The notes under the pieces are model-generated. The model saw only the letters and a program-made list of their open reading frames with translations, searched no databases and was not told the origin of the DNA. From Orlajensenia leifsoniae (GTDB lineage: Bacteria > Actinomycetota > Actinomycetes > Actinomycetales > Microbacteriaceae): a DNA stretch of 64,000 bases. Where the stretch lies: NCBI RefSeq assembly GCF_004570845.1, contig NZ_SPQZ01000002.1, positions 310,001-374,000 on the forward strand. Reading direction: 5' to 3'. How positions within the stretch are numbered: position 1 is the stretch's first letter; every line of letters starts with the position of its first letter. This document shows, one piece after another, positions 40,406 through 46,911 of this stretch. A program made the translations under genes and the position numbers.

Positions 40406-41461
40406 TCAGTCGCGCGGGTCGACCCGCTTGGGGGCCCGGGGGGCGCTGCCGTACCGGATGGCGCGTCCCTCGGCCACGTCGCCCTCGGCGCGGGCGGCCC
40501 GCTTCTCGGCGAGTGCCGTCGTGCGGGGCGGCATCCGGAGCGTCTCCTCGGCGGCGATGCCCGACTGCAGCTGTCTGCCCCGCTCGACCTCTGAGTCGAA
40601 CTCGGCGCCGAACAGCAGCGCGAGGTTCACGATCCAGAGCCAGACCAGGAATATGAGGGCGCCGGCGAGCGAGCCGTAGACCCGGCCGTAGTTCGAGAAG
40701 CTCAGAACCCAGATGAAGAACAGCGCCGACGACACCACCAGGGTCGTGAGCGCCATCAGCGCGCCCATGCTGAGCCAGCGGAAACGGCGCTGGTGCACGT
40801 TCGGGGTCGAGTAGTAGAGCAGGCCGATGACCACGATCGCGAGGAGCACGAGCACCGGCCACTTGACGATCTCCCAGACGCCGAGCCACGGCTCGCCGAT
40901 GCCCAGCGCCTGGCCGACGGCATCGGCCACGGAGCCCGAGAGGACGATCATCGCGCCCATGACGGCCAGCAGGAGGGTGAACACGAGGCTGATCAGCAAC
41001 TGCTCCGGCTTCAGGATGGTGAAGCCACGTCCTTCGTCGACCTCGTAGATGCGGTTCATGGCGCGGCTGAAGGCGCCGACGTAGCGCGAGACGGTCCAGA
41101 TCGTCAGGACGACGCCGAAGGCGAACGCGAACCATCCGGACGAATTGGCGAGCTGGCCGAGGGCATCCTCGATCTCGCCCAGGTCGGTGTCGGGGAACGC
41201 CTCCTTCAGGATGCCGAGCACCGAGGCGATGGAGCTGTCACCGTCGCCGAACACCACGAATCCGGCCACGACGGCGATGAGGGCGGGGAAGATCGACAGC
41301 ACCCCGTAGTAGGTGAGTGATGCTGCGGCGTCGGGCAGGTCGTCGAAGCCGAACTCCCGGGCGGTGCGCTTGAGGATGTACTGCCACGTCTCCCGGCGCA
41401 GGTCCTGGGGGCCGGAGGGCTCAGCGTCCTCGTCGATGGAACGCGCCTGATTCTGCGTCAC
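40406..41461 (-). CDS. YihY/BrkB-family inner membrane protein
   Basis: Multi-pass membrane protein of unknown transport or envelope role; the name BrkB comes from a Bordetella serum-resistance locus and should not be read as function. The 351 residues have about six helices. The family run SLTYYGVLSIFPALIAVVAG opens the first helix region, and RAMNRIYEVDEGRGFTILK lies in the middle. The C-terminal tail is basic and extended. The start is GTG 41461 after a GGGAG site. It is divergent from the LtrA gene with a 101-bp shared control region. Confidence 0.9.
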   Translation of the reverse strand: MTQNQARSIDEDAEPSGPQDLRRETWQYILKRTAREFGFDDLPDAAASLTYYGVLSIFPALIAVVAGFVVFGDGDSSIASVLGILKEAFPDTDLGEIEDALGQLANSSGWFAFAFGVVLTIWTVSRYVGAFSRAMNRIYEVDEGRGFTILKPEQLLISLVFTLLLAVMGAMIVLSGSVADAVGQALGIGEPWLGVWEIVKWPVLVLLAIVVIGLLYYSTPNVHQRRFRWLSMGALMALTTLVVSSALFFIWVLSFSNYGRVYGSLAGALIFLVWLWIVNLALLFGAEFDSEVERGRQLQSGIAAEETLRMPPRTTALAEKRAARAEGDVAEGRAIRYGSAPRAPKRVDPRD

Positions 41462-41549
41462 GGATGCTCCCGATCTCTGACGGGACTGGTGACTCCCGCT
41501 TGTGCTCCGGCGGCTTTCTCAGCTCTGTCGGCTCTAGCAATGTACCGTC

Positions 41550-41555
41550 TAGTCT
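41550..41555 (+). promoter_or_regulatory. Putative -10 (TAGTCT) for leaderless ltrA-like gene
   Basis: TAGTCT ends 7 nt before GTG 41563, so the mRNA would start at the codon. This supports GTG 41563 over the ATG 99 bp upstream. Confidence 0.45.
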
Positions 41556-41562
41556 GGGCCGC

Positions 41563-42741
41563 GTGAGCCAGCAGCAGACAGCACCCGAAGGTCTCGTCCG
41601 GACGCCACGGCACGCGCAGTGGCTGGAGCTGTTCTTCGACCTGGTGATGGTCGCCTTCGTCGGAGTACTGGCGCACCGTCTGCACGGGGAACCGTCCGCC
41701 TTCGACTTCGCGACCTTCGTGGTGCTCTTCTTCCCCGCGTGGTGGGTGTGGGTCAATGTCACGATCACGATGAACCTCTTCGGGGCCGTCGTCACTCCCA
41801 GGATCTGGGTCATGGTGAGCGTGGTCATGCTCTCCGTGGGGATCATGGCCGCGGCGGTCTCCGAGGGGCTGGGGGAGCGCGCCTGGGCTTATGCAGCAGG
41901 CAACGCCGTCATTCGTCTCGTGATCCTGATTCCGTGGTGGATGGATGGGCGACGAGCCGGCGTGCCCTGGTATCGCTCGCTCACCTACAACGGTCTGACG
42001 GCTCTCATCTGGGCAGTCTCGATCGTGGTACCGCAGCCCGCGCAGTTCGTGCTCTGGGGTGTCGCGATCGGCGTCGAGATTCTCCTCCTCGCCTTCCTCG
42101 GCAGCCAGCGCACCTGGCTCCGCGACACGCTCGACATCGACCACATCGCCGAGCGGGTCGGCCTCTTCGTGGTCATCGTGTTCGGCGAGACGATCCTGTC
42201 GATCATCGCCGAGATCGATCAGCACTGGACGGCGGCATCCGGGATCACGGCGATTCTCGCGTTCACGGCCATCTCAGGCCTCGCATGGGCATTCTTCCAG
42301 TACGGAGCCAGGAGCGCGGAGGATGGTTGGCGCCGAATGCAGCGCGTCGGGGACATGCGTGCGCTTCGCGACACGGTGATGTATCTGCCGTTCGTTCTCG
42401 TGGTCGGCATAGTCATGCTCGCGGCCGGGCTCGGCACTGCGGTGGCGGAGGCCGGTCACCCCCTGCCTGTGGGAGCCACCGTCTGCATCGTGGCGGGCAT
42501 CGCCCTGTTCTACGCGGCGAACGCCGCCATCGCCCTGCGGTACGGTGACTCGCCGCGAAGCGTGGCCCGGTGGGGGATCGCCGGGGTGCTGCTGCCGTTC
42601 CTGGTGGTCCCGGTGGCTGACGCCGCCGATGCCGGCGTGGTGGTCGCCGCCGTCGTCCTGGTCGTCGCGGCGATGGTCGCCATGGCCGAGATCAGCCGGC
42701 GACGGGTCAGGTCCGGTCGGGTGCGATCCAGCCGCTCGTGA
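41563..42741 (+). CDS. Low temperature requirement protein A (LtrA)-like membrane protein
   Basis: A 392-residue hydrophobic protein with many membrane helices. The LtrA family signature is clear: HAQWLELFFDLVMVAFVGVL near the N-terminus and IAERVGLFVVIVFGETILSI in the middle. The family was named from a Listeria cold-growth mutant; the molecular role is unknown. GTG 41563 is preferred because it has the promoter hexamer at leaderless spacing and starts just before the conserved domain. Its last 35 bp overlap the 3' end of the convergent dehydrogenase gene. Confidence 0.88.
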   Translation: MSQQQTAPEGLVRTPRHAQWLELFFDLVMVAFVGVLAHRLHGEPSAFDFATFVVLFFPAWWVWVNVTITMNLFGAVVTPRIWVMVSVVMLSVGIMAAAVSEGLGERAWAYAAGNAVIRLVILIPWWMDGRRAGVPWYRSLTYNGLTALIWAVSIVVPQPAQFVLWGVAIGVEILLLAFLGSQRTWLRDTLDIDHIAERVGLFVVIVFGETILSIIAEIDQHWTAASGITAILAFTAISGLAWAFFQYGARSAEDGWRRMQRVGDMRALRDTVMYLPFVLVVGIVMLAAGLGTAVAEAGHPLPVGATVCIVAGIALFYAANAAIALRYGDSPRSVARWGIAGVLLPFLVVPVADAADAGVVVAAVVLVVAAMVAMAEISRRRVRSGRVRSSRS

Positions 42742-43561
42742 CAGCCTGCACCGCCGAGCCGTCGAGATCGCGCAGGGTGATGCCGACGAAGCGCTCGGCC
42801 GCTGCTGAGGTCTGTACGCGCGTGGGCGGGTTCTCCGCCCACAGCACATCAGTGATGACGGCAGCGACGTCGCCGGGCTTCTGTGCTGCCGACGCGTCGG
42901 AGGTCGCGCGGGCGTGCCGCACGTAGGCATCGAGGGCCGGCGCGTAGGCGGTTCCGGCGACGCGCTCCAGTGCGGCGCCGATGCCCGCGTTCCCGGCGAA
43001 CTCGGTGGTCACGGCTCCGGGCTCCACGATGGTCACTGAGACGCCGACGGATGCCGCCACCGGCGCGAGGCTCTCGAGGAAGCCCTCGACGGCGAACTTC
43101 GCCGCGCAGTACGCCTCGTTGAACGGCTGCCCGACGATGCCCCCGACGCTCGAGACCGTGACGACCCGGCCGTTGCTGGCGCGCAGGTGGGGGAGCGCGG
43201 CCTTCGTCAGCGCCACCACCCCGAAGTAGTTGACCTCCATGGCGGCGCGGTACTCATCGAGCGAGTCCTGCTCGATGGTGCCGACGTGCCCGGCGCCGGC
43301 GTTGTTGACCAGCGCGTCGAGGCGCCCGTGGTCGGCCACGACGGCGTCGACGACGGCGACGACGGCAGCCGCATCCGTCACGTCGAGGGCTCGGATGTCG
43401 ACCTCGACCCCGGCCGCGCGCGCGGCATCCTGCAGCGGGCCGGCCTTGGCGACGTCGCGCATCGTCGCCACGACGGTGGCACCGCGCGACGCCGCGGCGA
43501 CAGCCGTGGCCAGACCGATCCCTGAGGACGTTCCGGTGATGAGGACGATCGATTCATTCAT
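42707..43561 (-). CDS. Short-chain dehydrogenase/reductase
   Basis: Classical NAD(P)-dependent SDR, substrate unknown. The 284 residues start MNESIVLITGTSSGIGLATA with the cofactor glycine motif, then LVNNAGAGHVG, the catalytic Ser in VVTVSSVGGIVGQP and YCAAKFAVEG with the Tyr-Lys pair. The C-terminal part is extended relative to the 250-residue core. ATG 43561 fits the start of the Rossmann fold; longer frames upstream lack homology. It is divergent from a second SDR gene across 93 bp. Confidence 0.9.
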   Translation of the reverse strand: MNESIVLITGTSSGIGLATAVAAASRGATVVATMRDVAKAGPLQDAARAAGVEVDIRALDVTDAAAVVAVVDAVVADHGRLDALVNNAGAGHVGTIEQDSLDEYRAAMEVNYFGVVALTKAALPHLRASNGRVVTVSSVGGIVGQPFNEAYCAAKFAVEGFLESLAPVAASVGVSVTIVEPGAVTTEFAGNAGIGAALERVAGTAYAPALDAYVRHARATSDASAAQKPGDVAAVITDVLWAENPPTRVQTSAAAERFVGITLRDLDGSAVQAVTSGWIAPDRT

Positions 43562-43616
43562 GGCAGCCCCGATTCCGCGCCCGATGCGCATCAGCCATTC
43601 CACCACGGATGCCGCA

Positions 43617-43648
43617 CCCCTACTCTTGGCAGCAAGCCGAGAGTGGGG
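43617..43648. promoter_or_regulatory. Inverted repeat in the divergent SDR promoter region
   Basis: Arms CCCC-T-ACTCT (43617-43626, one bulged T) and AGAGTGGGG (43640-43648) overlap a possible -10 TACTCT (43621-43626) and the GGGGAG ribosome site of the forward SDR gene. This would suit an operator. Confidence 0.35.
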
Positions 43649-43654
43649 AGCATC

Positions 43655-44434
43655 ATGGATCTGGGACTGACCGACCGAACGGCCGTCGTGACCGGAGCGA
43701 GCAAGGGCATCGGCCTCGCCGTGGTGCGGGCGTTCGTGGCCGAGGGAGCGCACGTGATCGCGGGTGCCCGATCGTCATCGCCCGAGCTCGACGACCTCGC
43801 CGCCGGAGGGTCCGTCGAGGTCGTCGCCGTCGATCTCTCCGAACCCGAGGGACCCGCGCGCCTCATCGCGTCCACCGACAGGCAGGTCGACATCCTCGTC
43901 AACAACGTCGGGCTGGCCACGGCCCGCACCGACGGCTTCCTCTCCGTCAGCGACGAGCAGTGGGTCGCCTCGCTCAACCTCAACCTCCTCGCCGCTGTGC
44001 GGGCCTGCCGCGCCGTGCTGCCCGGCATGATCGCGGCCGGTTCCGGCTCGATCGTCAACGTCGCCTCGGTGAACGCCTACCTGCCCGATCCAGCCGTGAT
44101 CGACTACTCGGCCGCGAAGGCGGGGCTGGCCAACTTCGCCAAGTCCCTGTCGAAGGAGGTCGGCCCGGCGGGCATCCGCGTGAACAGCGTGAATCCGGGG
44201 CCGGTGAAGACGGCGCTCTGGCTCGGCGACGGCGGCATCGCGAGCACGGTGAGCGGTGCGACGGGGCTGAGCCGCGAGCAGGTCCAGAACGGTGCGGTGG
44301 CGGATGCCGCGACCCGACGGTTCACCACTCCCGAGGAGGTCGCCGACCTCGTCGTCTTCCTCGCGGGCGATCGTGCGGCGAACATCACCGGCGCGGGTTT
44401 CGCGATCGACGGCGGCCTGGTGCAGTCGCTCTGA
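43655..44434 (+). CDS. Short-chain dehydrogenase/reductase
   Basis: A second, only distantly similar SDR of 259 residues. The cofactor site is TAVVTGASKGIGLAVVRAF, then LVNNVGLATARTDGF, the catalytic Ser in SIVNVASVNAYLPDP, YSAAKAGLANFAKSLSKEV, and the C-terminal ANITGAGFAIDGGLVQSL typical of FabG-like oxidoreductases. ATG 43655 has a GGGGAG site; a GTG at 43643 is an alternative. A substrate cannot be assigned. Confidence 0.9.
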   Translation: MDLGLTDRTAVVTGASKGIGLAVVRAFVAEGAHVIAGARSSSPELDDLAAGGSVEVVAVDLSEPEGPARLIASTDRQVDILVNNVGLATARTDGFLSVSDEQWVASLNLNLLAAVRACRAVLPGMIAAGSGSIVNVASVNAYLPDPAVIDYSAAKAGLANFAKSLSKEVGPAGIRVNSVNPGPVKTALWLGDGGIASTVSGATGLSREQVQNGAVADAATRRFTTPEEVADLVVFLAGDRAANITGAGFAIDGGLVQSL

Positions 44435-44443
44435 CCCCTCCCT

Positions 44444-44469
44444 CTCGGCGGGCATGCCGGGCAGCCGAG
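44444..44469 (+). terminator. Weak hairpin after forward SDR
   Basis: CTCGGC (44444-44449) pairs with GCCGAG (44464-44469) around a 14-nt GC-rich loop that is itself nearly self-complementary. It is a possible terminator before the GAF-protein promoter. Confidence 0.3.
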
Positions 44470-44495
44470 CCGGGTCGGGTGACGGTGGTTCCGCC

Positions 44496-44501
44496 TAGCG
44501 T
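44496..44501 (+). promoter_or_regulatory. Putative -10 (TAGCGT) for leaderless GAF-protein gene
   Basis: TAGCGT ends 6 nt before ATG 44508, in the leaderless spacing seen elsewhere in the window. Confidence 0.4.
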
Positions 44502-44507
44502 GATGGT

Positions 44508-45347
44508 ATGACCGAACGCACCCCAGGACGATGGAAACGGGTCGGTCTGACGACGCTGCGCATAGTCGTGCTGGCCGTGGTCGCGGCCGGAGGGCTGGTT
44601 CTCGAAGCACGACAAGACGCCGTGGGCGACTTCCTCGACGGCTTCAGCTGGCAGTGGTTCTACACCGTCGCCGGATGGGCGCTCATCCTGCTCGGAATCG
44701 TGTCCCAGGTCGTGTGGGGGTGGCGGGTCGATCTCATCGAGGCCCGCAACACCACCGATGTCGCCCAGATCCGCGTCACGATGAAAGACGCGCTGAAGCC
44801 GGTCCTGGCGAAGGTGTCCGAGATGCCCGACCTCGATGCCGACGGCCGCGCCGCGCATCTGGCCGTGGTGGCCTCCGACGCCTCGTGGGCGCTGGCGACT
44901 CTGCTCCTGCGACACGTCGATCGCGCCAGGGTGGGCGTCTACGGGATGTCGGGTGACGGGAGCGCGCTGCGCATCGTGGGGTACGGCGGACGAGGAGAGA
45001 AGCCCGGCGAGTTCCTCGCGGGGCGCCCCGGTGCCGATCTCGCCCTGCAGCGGGTGAAAGACGGCTCGCCGCTGATCGTGCACGATCGGCGCAGCGATCC
45101 GCCGCCGGGCTGGGATCGGGAGAGTGCCGAGTGGCGGTCCTTCGTGTCGGTGCCCATCGTCAGCAACGACGGCTTCGCGTACGGCATGCTGAACGTCGAT
45201 TCACCCAGCGAGGAGATGTTCCAGGACACCGAGCAGCAGATCGTGTCGGTGGTTGCGGAGATACTCGCCATAGCGTTCGCTCTCGCCTTCCCGAAGAGTG
45301 AACGACGGGCTCCCGCCAGGGGGCGGAAGGTAGGAGCACGAACATGA
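44508..45347 (+). CDS. Membrane-anchored GAF-domain protein
   Basis: The 279-residue protein has two N-terminal membrane helices (about 15-33 and 50-71), a linker (about 72-110) and a GAF-like sensor domain (about 115-265) with ARVGVYGMSGDGSALRIVGY and FVSVPIVSNDGFAYGMLNVD. No kinase, cyclase or DNA-binding output domain follows, so it may signal through a partner. The C-terminus is strongly basic. It overlaps a 61-codon gene by 4 bp, which is the natural candidate partner. The ligand is unknown. Confidence 0.8.
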   Translation: MTERTPGRWKRVGLTTLRIVVLAVVAAGGLVLEARQDAVGDFLDGFSWQWFYTVAGWALILLGIVSQVVWGWRVDLIEARNTTDVAQIRVTMKDALKPVLAKVSEMPDLDADGRAAHLAVVASDASWALATLLLRHVDRARVGVYGMSGDGSALRIVGYGGRGEKPGEFLAGRPGADLALQRVKDGSPLIVHDRRSDPPPGWDRESAEWRSFVSVPIVSNDGFAYGMLNVDSPSEEMFQDTEQQIVSVVAEILAIAFALAFPKSERRAPARGRKVGART

Positions 45348-45529
45348 GCACAGTGTCCATCGCAGGTCTGCCCAGTGCCATCGGCCGCGTGCGCGTGAGC
45401 AACCACACCCGCATCGAGACGCCCGACCTGAGCGATCGCTCGGCGGTCGAGGCGATCTTCGCGGATGCCGCCCGCATCGTGAAGGCCGAACGTGCACGCC
45501 GCAGGCACTGGAGCCGCGAGGGCCGCTGA
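45344..45529 (+). CDS. Small hypothetical protein coupled to the GAF protein
   Basis: I do not recognise this 61-residue protein. It has no membrane segment or cysteine. The N-terminal half is mixed (MSTVSIAGLPSAIGRVRVSN) and the C-terminal half is a likely amphipathic helix ending in a basic tail, RIVKAERARRRHWSREGR. The ATG overlaps the GAF gene's stop (ATGA), and base composition by codon position looks like a real gene (GC-rich third positions). The pair probably forms one operon ending at the hairpin at 45550. Confidence 0.6.
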   Translation: MSTVSIAGLPSAIGRVRVSNHTRIETPDLSDRSAVEAIFADAARIVKAERARRRHWSREGR

Positions 45530-45549
45530 GGTCATCCGCCTTCACGCGA

Positions 45550-45582
45550 AGAACGGCCCGACCCTGAGGGACGAGCCGTTCT
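45550..45582. terminator. Hairpin between the small ORF and tRNA-Leu
   Basis: AGAACGGC (45550-45557) pairs with GCCGTTCT (45575-45582); the loop contains a further CCC/GGG pairing. It lies just beyond the 3' end of the reverse-strand tRNA and 20 bp after the forward ORF, so it could stop both. Confidence 0.6.
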
Positions 45583-45590
45583 CTCAATCG

Positions 45591-45671
45591 TGCCGGTGGT
45601 GGGACTCGAACCCACACGTCTCTCGACAAAGCATTTTGAGTGCTCCGCGTCTGCCATTCCGCCACACCGGC
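45591..45671 (-). tRNA. tRNA-Leu, anticodon CAA
   Basis: Read on the reverse strand, acceptor arms GCCGGTG and CACCGGC pair perfectly. The D-arm is GCGGAATGGCAGACGC, the anticodon arm GAGCA-CTCAAAA-TGCTT gives anticodon CAA (codon UUG), a long variable arm (class II) follows, and the T-arm is GTGGG-TTCGAGT-CCCAC. The discriminator is A at 45591. The 3' CCA is not encoded. The length is 81 nt, slightly short for tRNA-Leu because of the compact variable arm. Confidence 0.93.
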
Positions 45672-45695
45672 GCACGAGCCTGCATCAGGATACCG

Positions 45696-45701
45696 TAGGC
45701 T
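45696..45701 (+). promoter_or_regulatory. Putative -10 (TAGGCT) for leaderless pdtaR
   Basis: TAGGCT ends 7 nt before GTG 45709 and supports that start over upstream in-frame codons that would run through the tRNA gene. Confidence 0.45.
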
Positions 45702-45708
45702 TTCCGAC

Positions 45709-46317
45709 GTGACTGACGCAGATACCTCCACTGTTCCCCCTCGGCGCGTCGTCGTCGCAGAGGATGAGTCCCTCATCCGTCTCGACATCGTCGAGATCCT
45801 CCGCGACAACGGCTTCGACGTCGTCGGAGAGGCCGGAGACGGCGAGACGGCAGTGGCCCTCGCGACCGAACTGCGCCCCGATCTCGTCATCATGGACGTC
45901 AAGATGCCGAAGATGACGGGCATCCAGGCTGCGGAGCAGCTCTCCAAGAACCACATCGCCCCCGTCGTCCTCCTCACGGCCTTCAGCCAGAAGGAGCTCG
46001 TCGAGCAGGCCAGTGAAGCCGGTGCCCTCGCCTACGTCGTCAAGCCGTTCACGCCGAACGACCTCCTGCCGGCCATCGAGATCGCCCTCGCCCGGTACGC
46101 CCAGATCATCGCCCTCGAGGCCGAGGTCGGCGACCTCGTCGAGCGCTTCGAGACCCGCAAGCTCGTGGACCGCGCCAAGGGCCTGCTCAACGAGAAGATG
46201 GGCCTGTCGGAACCCGAGGCGTTCCGCTGGATCCAGAAGGCGTCGATGGACCGCCGTCTCACCATGCACGACGTCGCCCAGGCGATCATCGAGCAGCTCG
46301 CGCCCAAGAAGGCGTAG
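45709..46317 (+). CDS. pdtaR: ANTAR-domain response regulator (PdtaR type)
   Basis: Two-component regulator whose output domain binds hairpin RNA to cause antitermination. The 202 residues hold a receiver domain (about 12-128) with the acidic pocket VVVAEDES, phosphoacceptor Asp63 in LVIMDVKMPKMTG and the conserved Lys in VVKPFTPNDLL, then an ANTAR domain (about 140-196) with LVDRAKGLLNEKMGLSEPEA. The place next to polA matches M. tuberculosis Rv1626, whose kinase PdtaS lies elsewhere; no kinase is adjacent here either. RNA targets would be paired hairpins, which I did not find in this window. Confidence 0.92.
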   Translation: MTDADTSTVPPRRVVVAEDESLIRLDIVEILRDNGFDVVGEAGDGETAVALATELRPDLVIMDVKMPKMTGIQAAEQLSKNHIAPVVLLTAFSQKELVEQASEAGALAYVVKPFTPNDLLPAIEIALARYAQIIALEAEVGDLVERFETRKLVDRAKGLLNEKMGLSEPEAFRWIQKASMDRRLTMHDVAQAIIEQLAPKKA

Positions 46318-46400
46318 ATTCACCAGCGCCCCATCGCTCGCTGAGGCCCGGACGGAGTCCGCGGCCGACGCGTCAGCAGCGCGGCTCACGCGGGACGCTT

Positions 46401-46432
46401 CGGTCGCGCGCTGCGCGCGGACCTAGCGACCG
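46401..46432. terminator. Hairpin at the 3' end of the thioesterase gene
   Basis: CGGTCGC (46401-46407) pairs with GCGACCG (46426-46432), with a GCGCGC-rich loop able to fold on itself. It overlaps the last codons of the reverse gene and lies 84 bp after pdtaR. Confidence 0.4.
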
Positions 46433-46845
46433 GAGACGTCCTTGATCAGGTTCGTGATCCTGATGGTCGAGCAGCGCCGACCCTGATCGTCGGAGATGGC
46501 GATCTCGTGCGTCGTCAGCGTGCGACCAAGGTGGATCGGCGTGCACACGCCCGTGACCCAGCCACTCGTCGCGGAGCGCGTGTGCGTGGCGTTGATCTCG
46601 ATGCCGACGGCGAGCTTGCCCTCGCCGGCGAAGAGGTTCGCGGCCATCGACCCCAGCGACTCGCCGAGCACGACGTAGGCGCCGCCGTGCAGCAGCATCG
46701 CGGGCTGCGTGTTGCCCTCGACCGGCATCCGCGCCACCGATCGTTCGACACGGAACTCGGTGAACTCGATCCCCATCTTCTCGGCGAGGGCTCCCATGCC
46801 CCGGGTCTGAACCCAGTCGATCCGGTCGGGGGTCTCGTCGCTCAT
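46423..46845 (-). CDS. Hotdog-fold acyl-CoA thioesterase, MenI/YdiI-like
   Basis: Likely hydrolyses an aromatic acyl-CoA; the closest remembered relatives are the PaaI/YdiI group, where YdiI (MenI) acts on 1,4-dihydroxy-2-naphthoyl-CoA in menaquinone synthesis. The 140 residues contain the signature MLLHGGAYVVLGESLGSMAA with the catalytic Glu, followed by GIEINATHTRSATSG and GVCTPIHLGRT, all close to the MenI pattern. No other men genes are nearby, so a menaquinone role is inferred from similarity only. It faces pdtaR and is divergent from polA. Confidence 0.85.
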   Translation of the reverse strand: MSDETPDRIDWVQTRGMGALAEKMGIEFTEFRVERSVARMPVEGNTQPAMLLHGGAYVVLGESLGSMAANLFAGEGKLAVGIEINATHTRSATSGWVTGVCTPIHLGRTLTTHEIAISDDQGRRCSTIRITNLIKDVSGR

Positions 46846-46899
46846 CGTCGCCTGTCGGTCGGGGCATCCGGGGTGCCGGAGCGTGTCGGATGCGGCTTG

Positions 46900-46905
46900 T
46901 AGTCT
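46900..46905 (+). promoter_or_regulatory. Putative -10 (TAGTCT) for leaderless polA
   Basis: TAGTCT ends 6 nt before the polA GTG (46912). The 66-bp gap to the divergent thioesterase holds no ribosome site for polA. Confidence 0.45.
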
Positions 46906-46911
46906 GGGGTC

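Noticed and set aside
41464-41562. N-terminal extension of the LtrA-like protein from ATG 41464
   Set aside because: The extra 33 residues have no family similarity and cover the intergenic promoter region; GTG 41563 has the leaderless -10.
42742-43621. Forward-strand frames opposite the reverse SDR gene (such as 43187-43525)
   Set aside because: They are complements of the dehydrogenase codons with low-complexity composition and no ribosome site.
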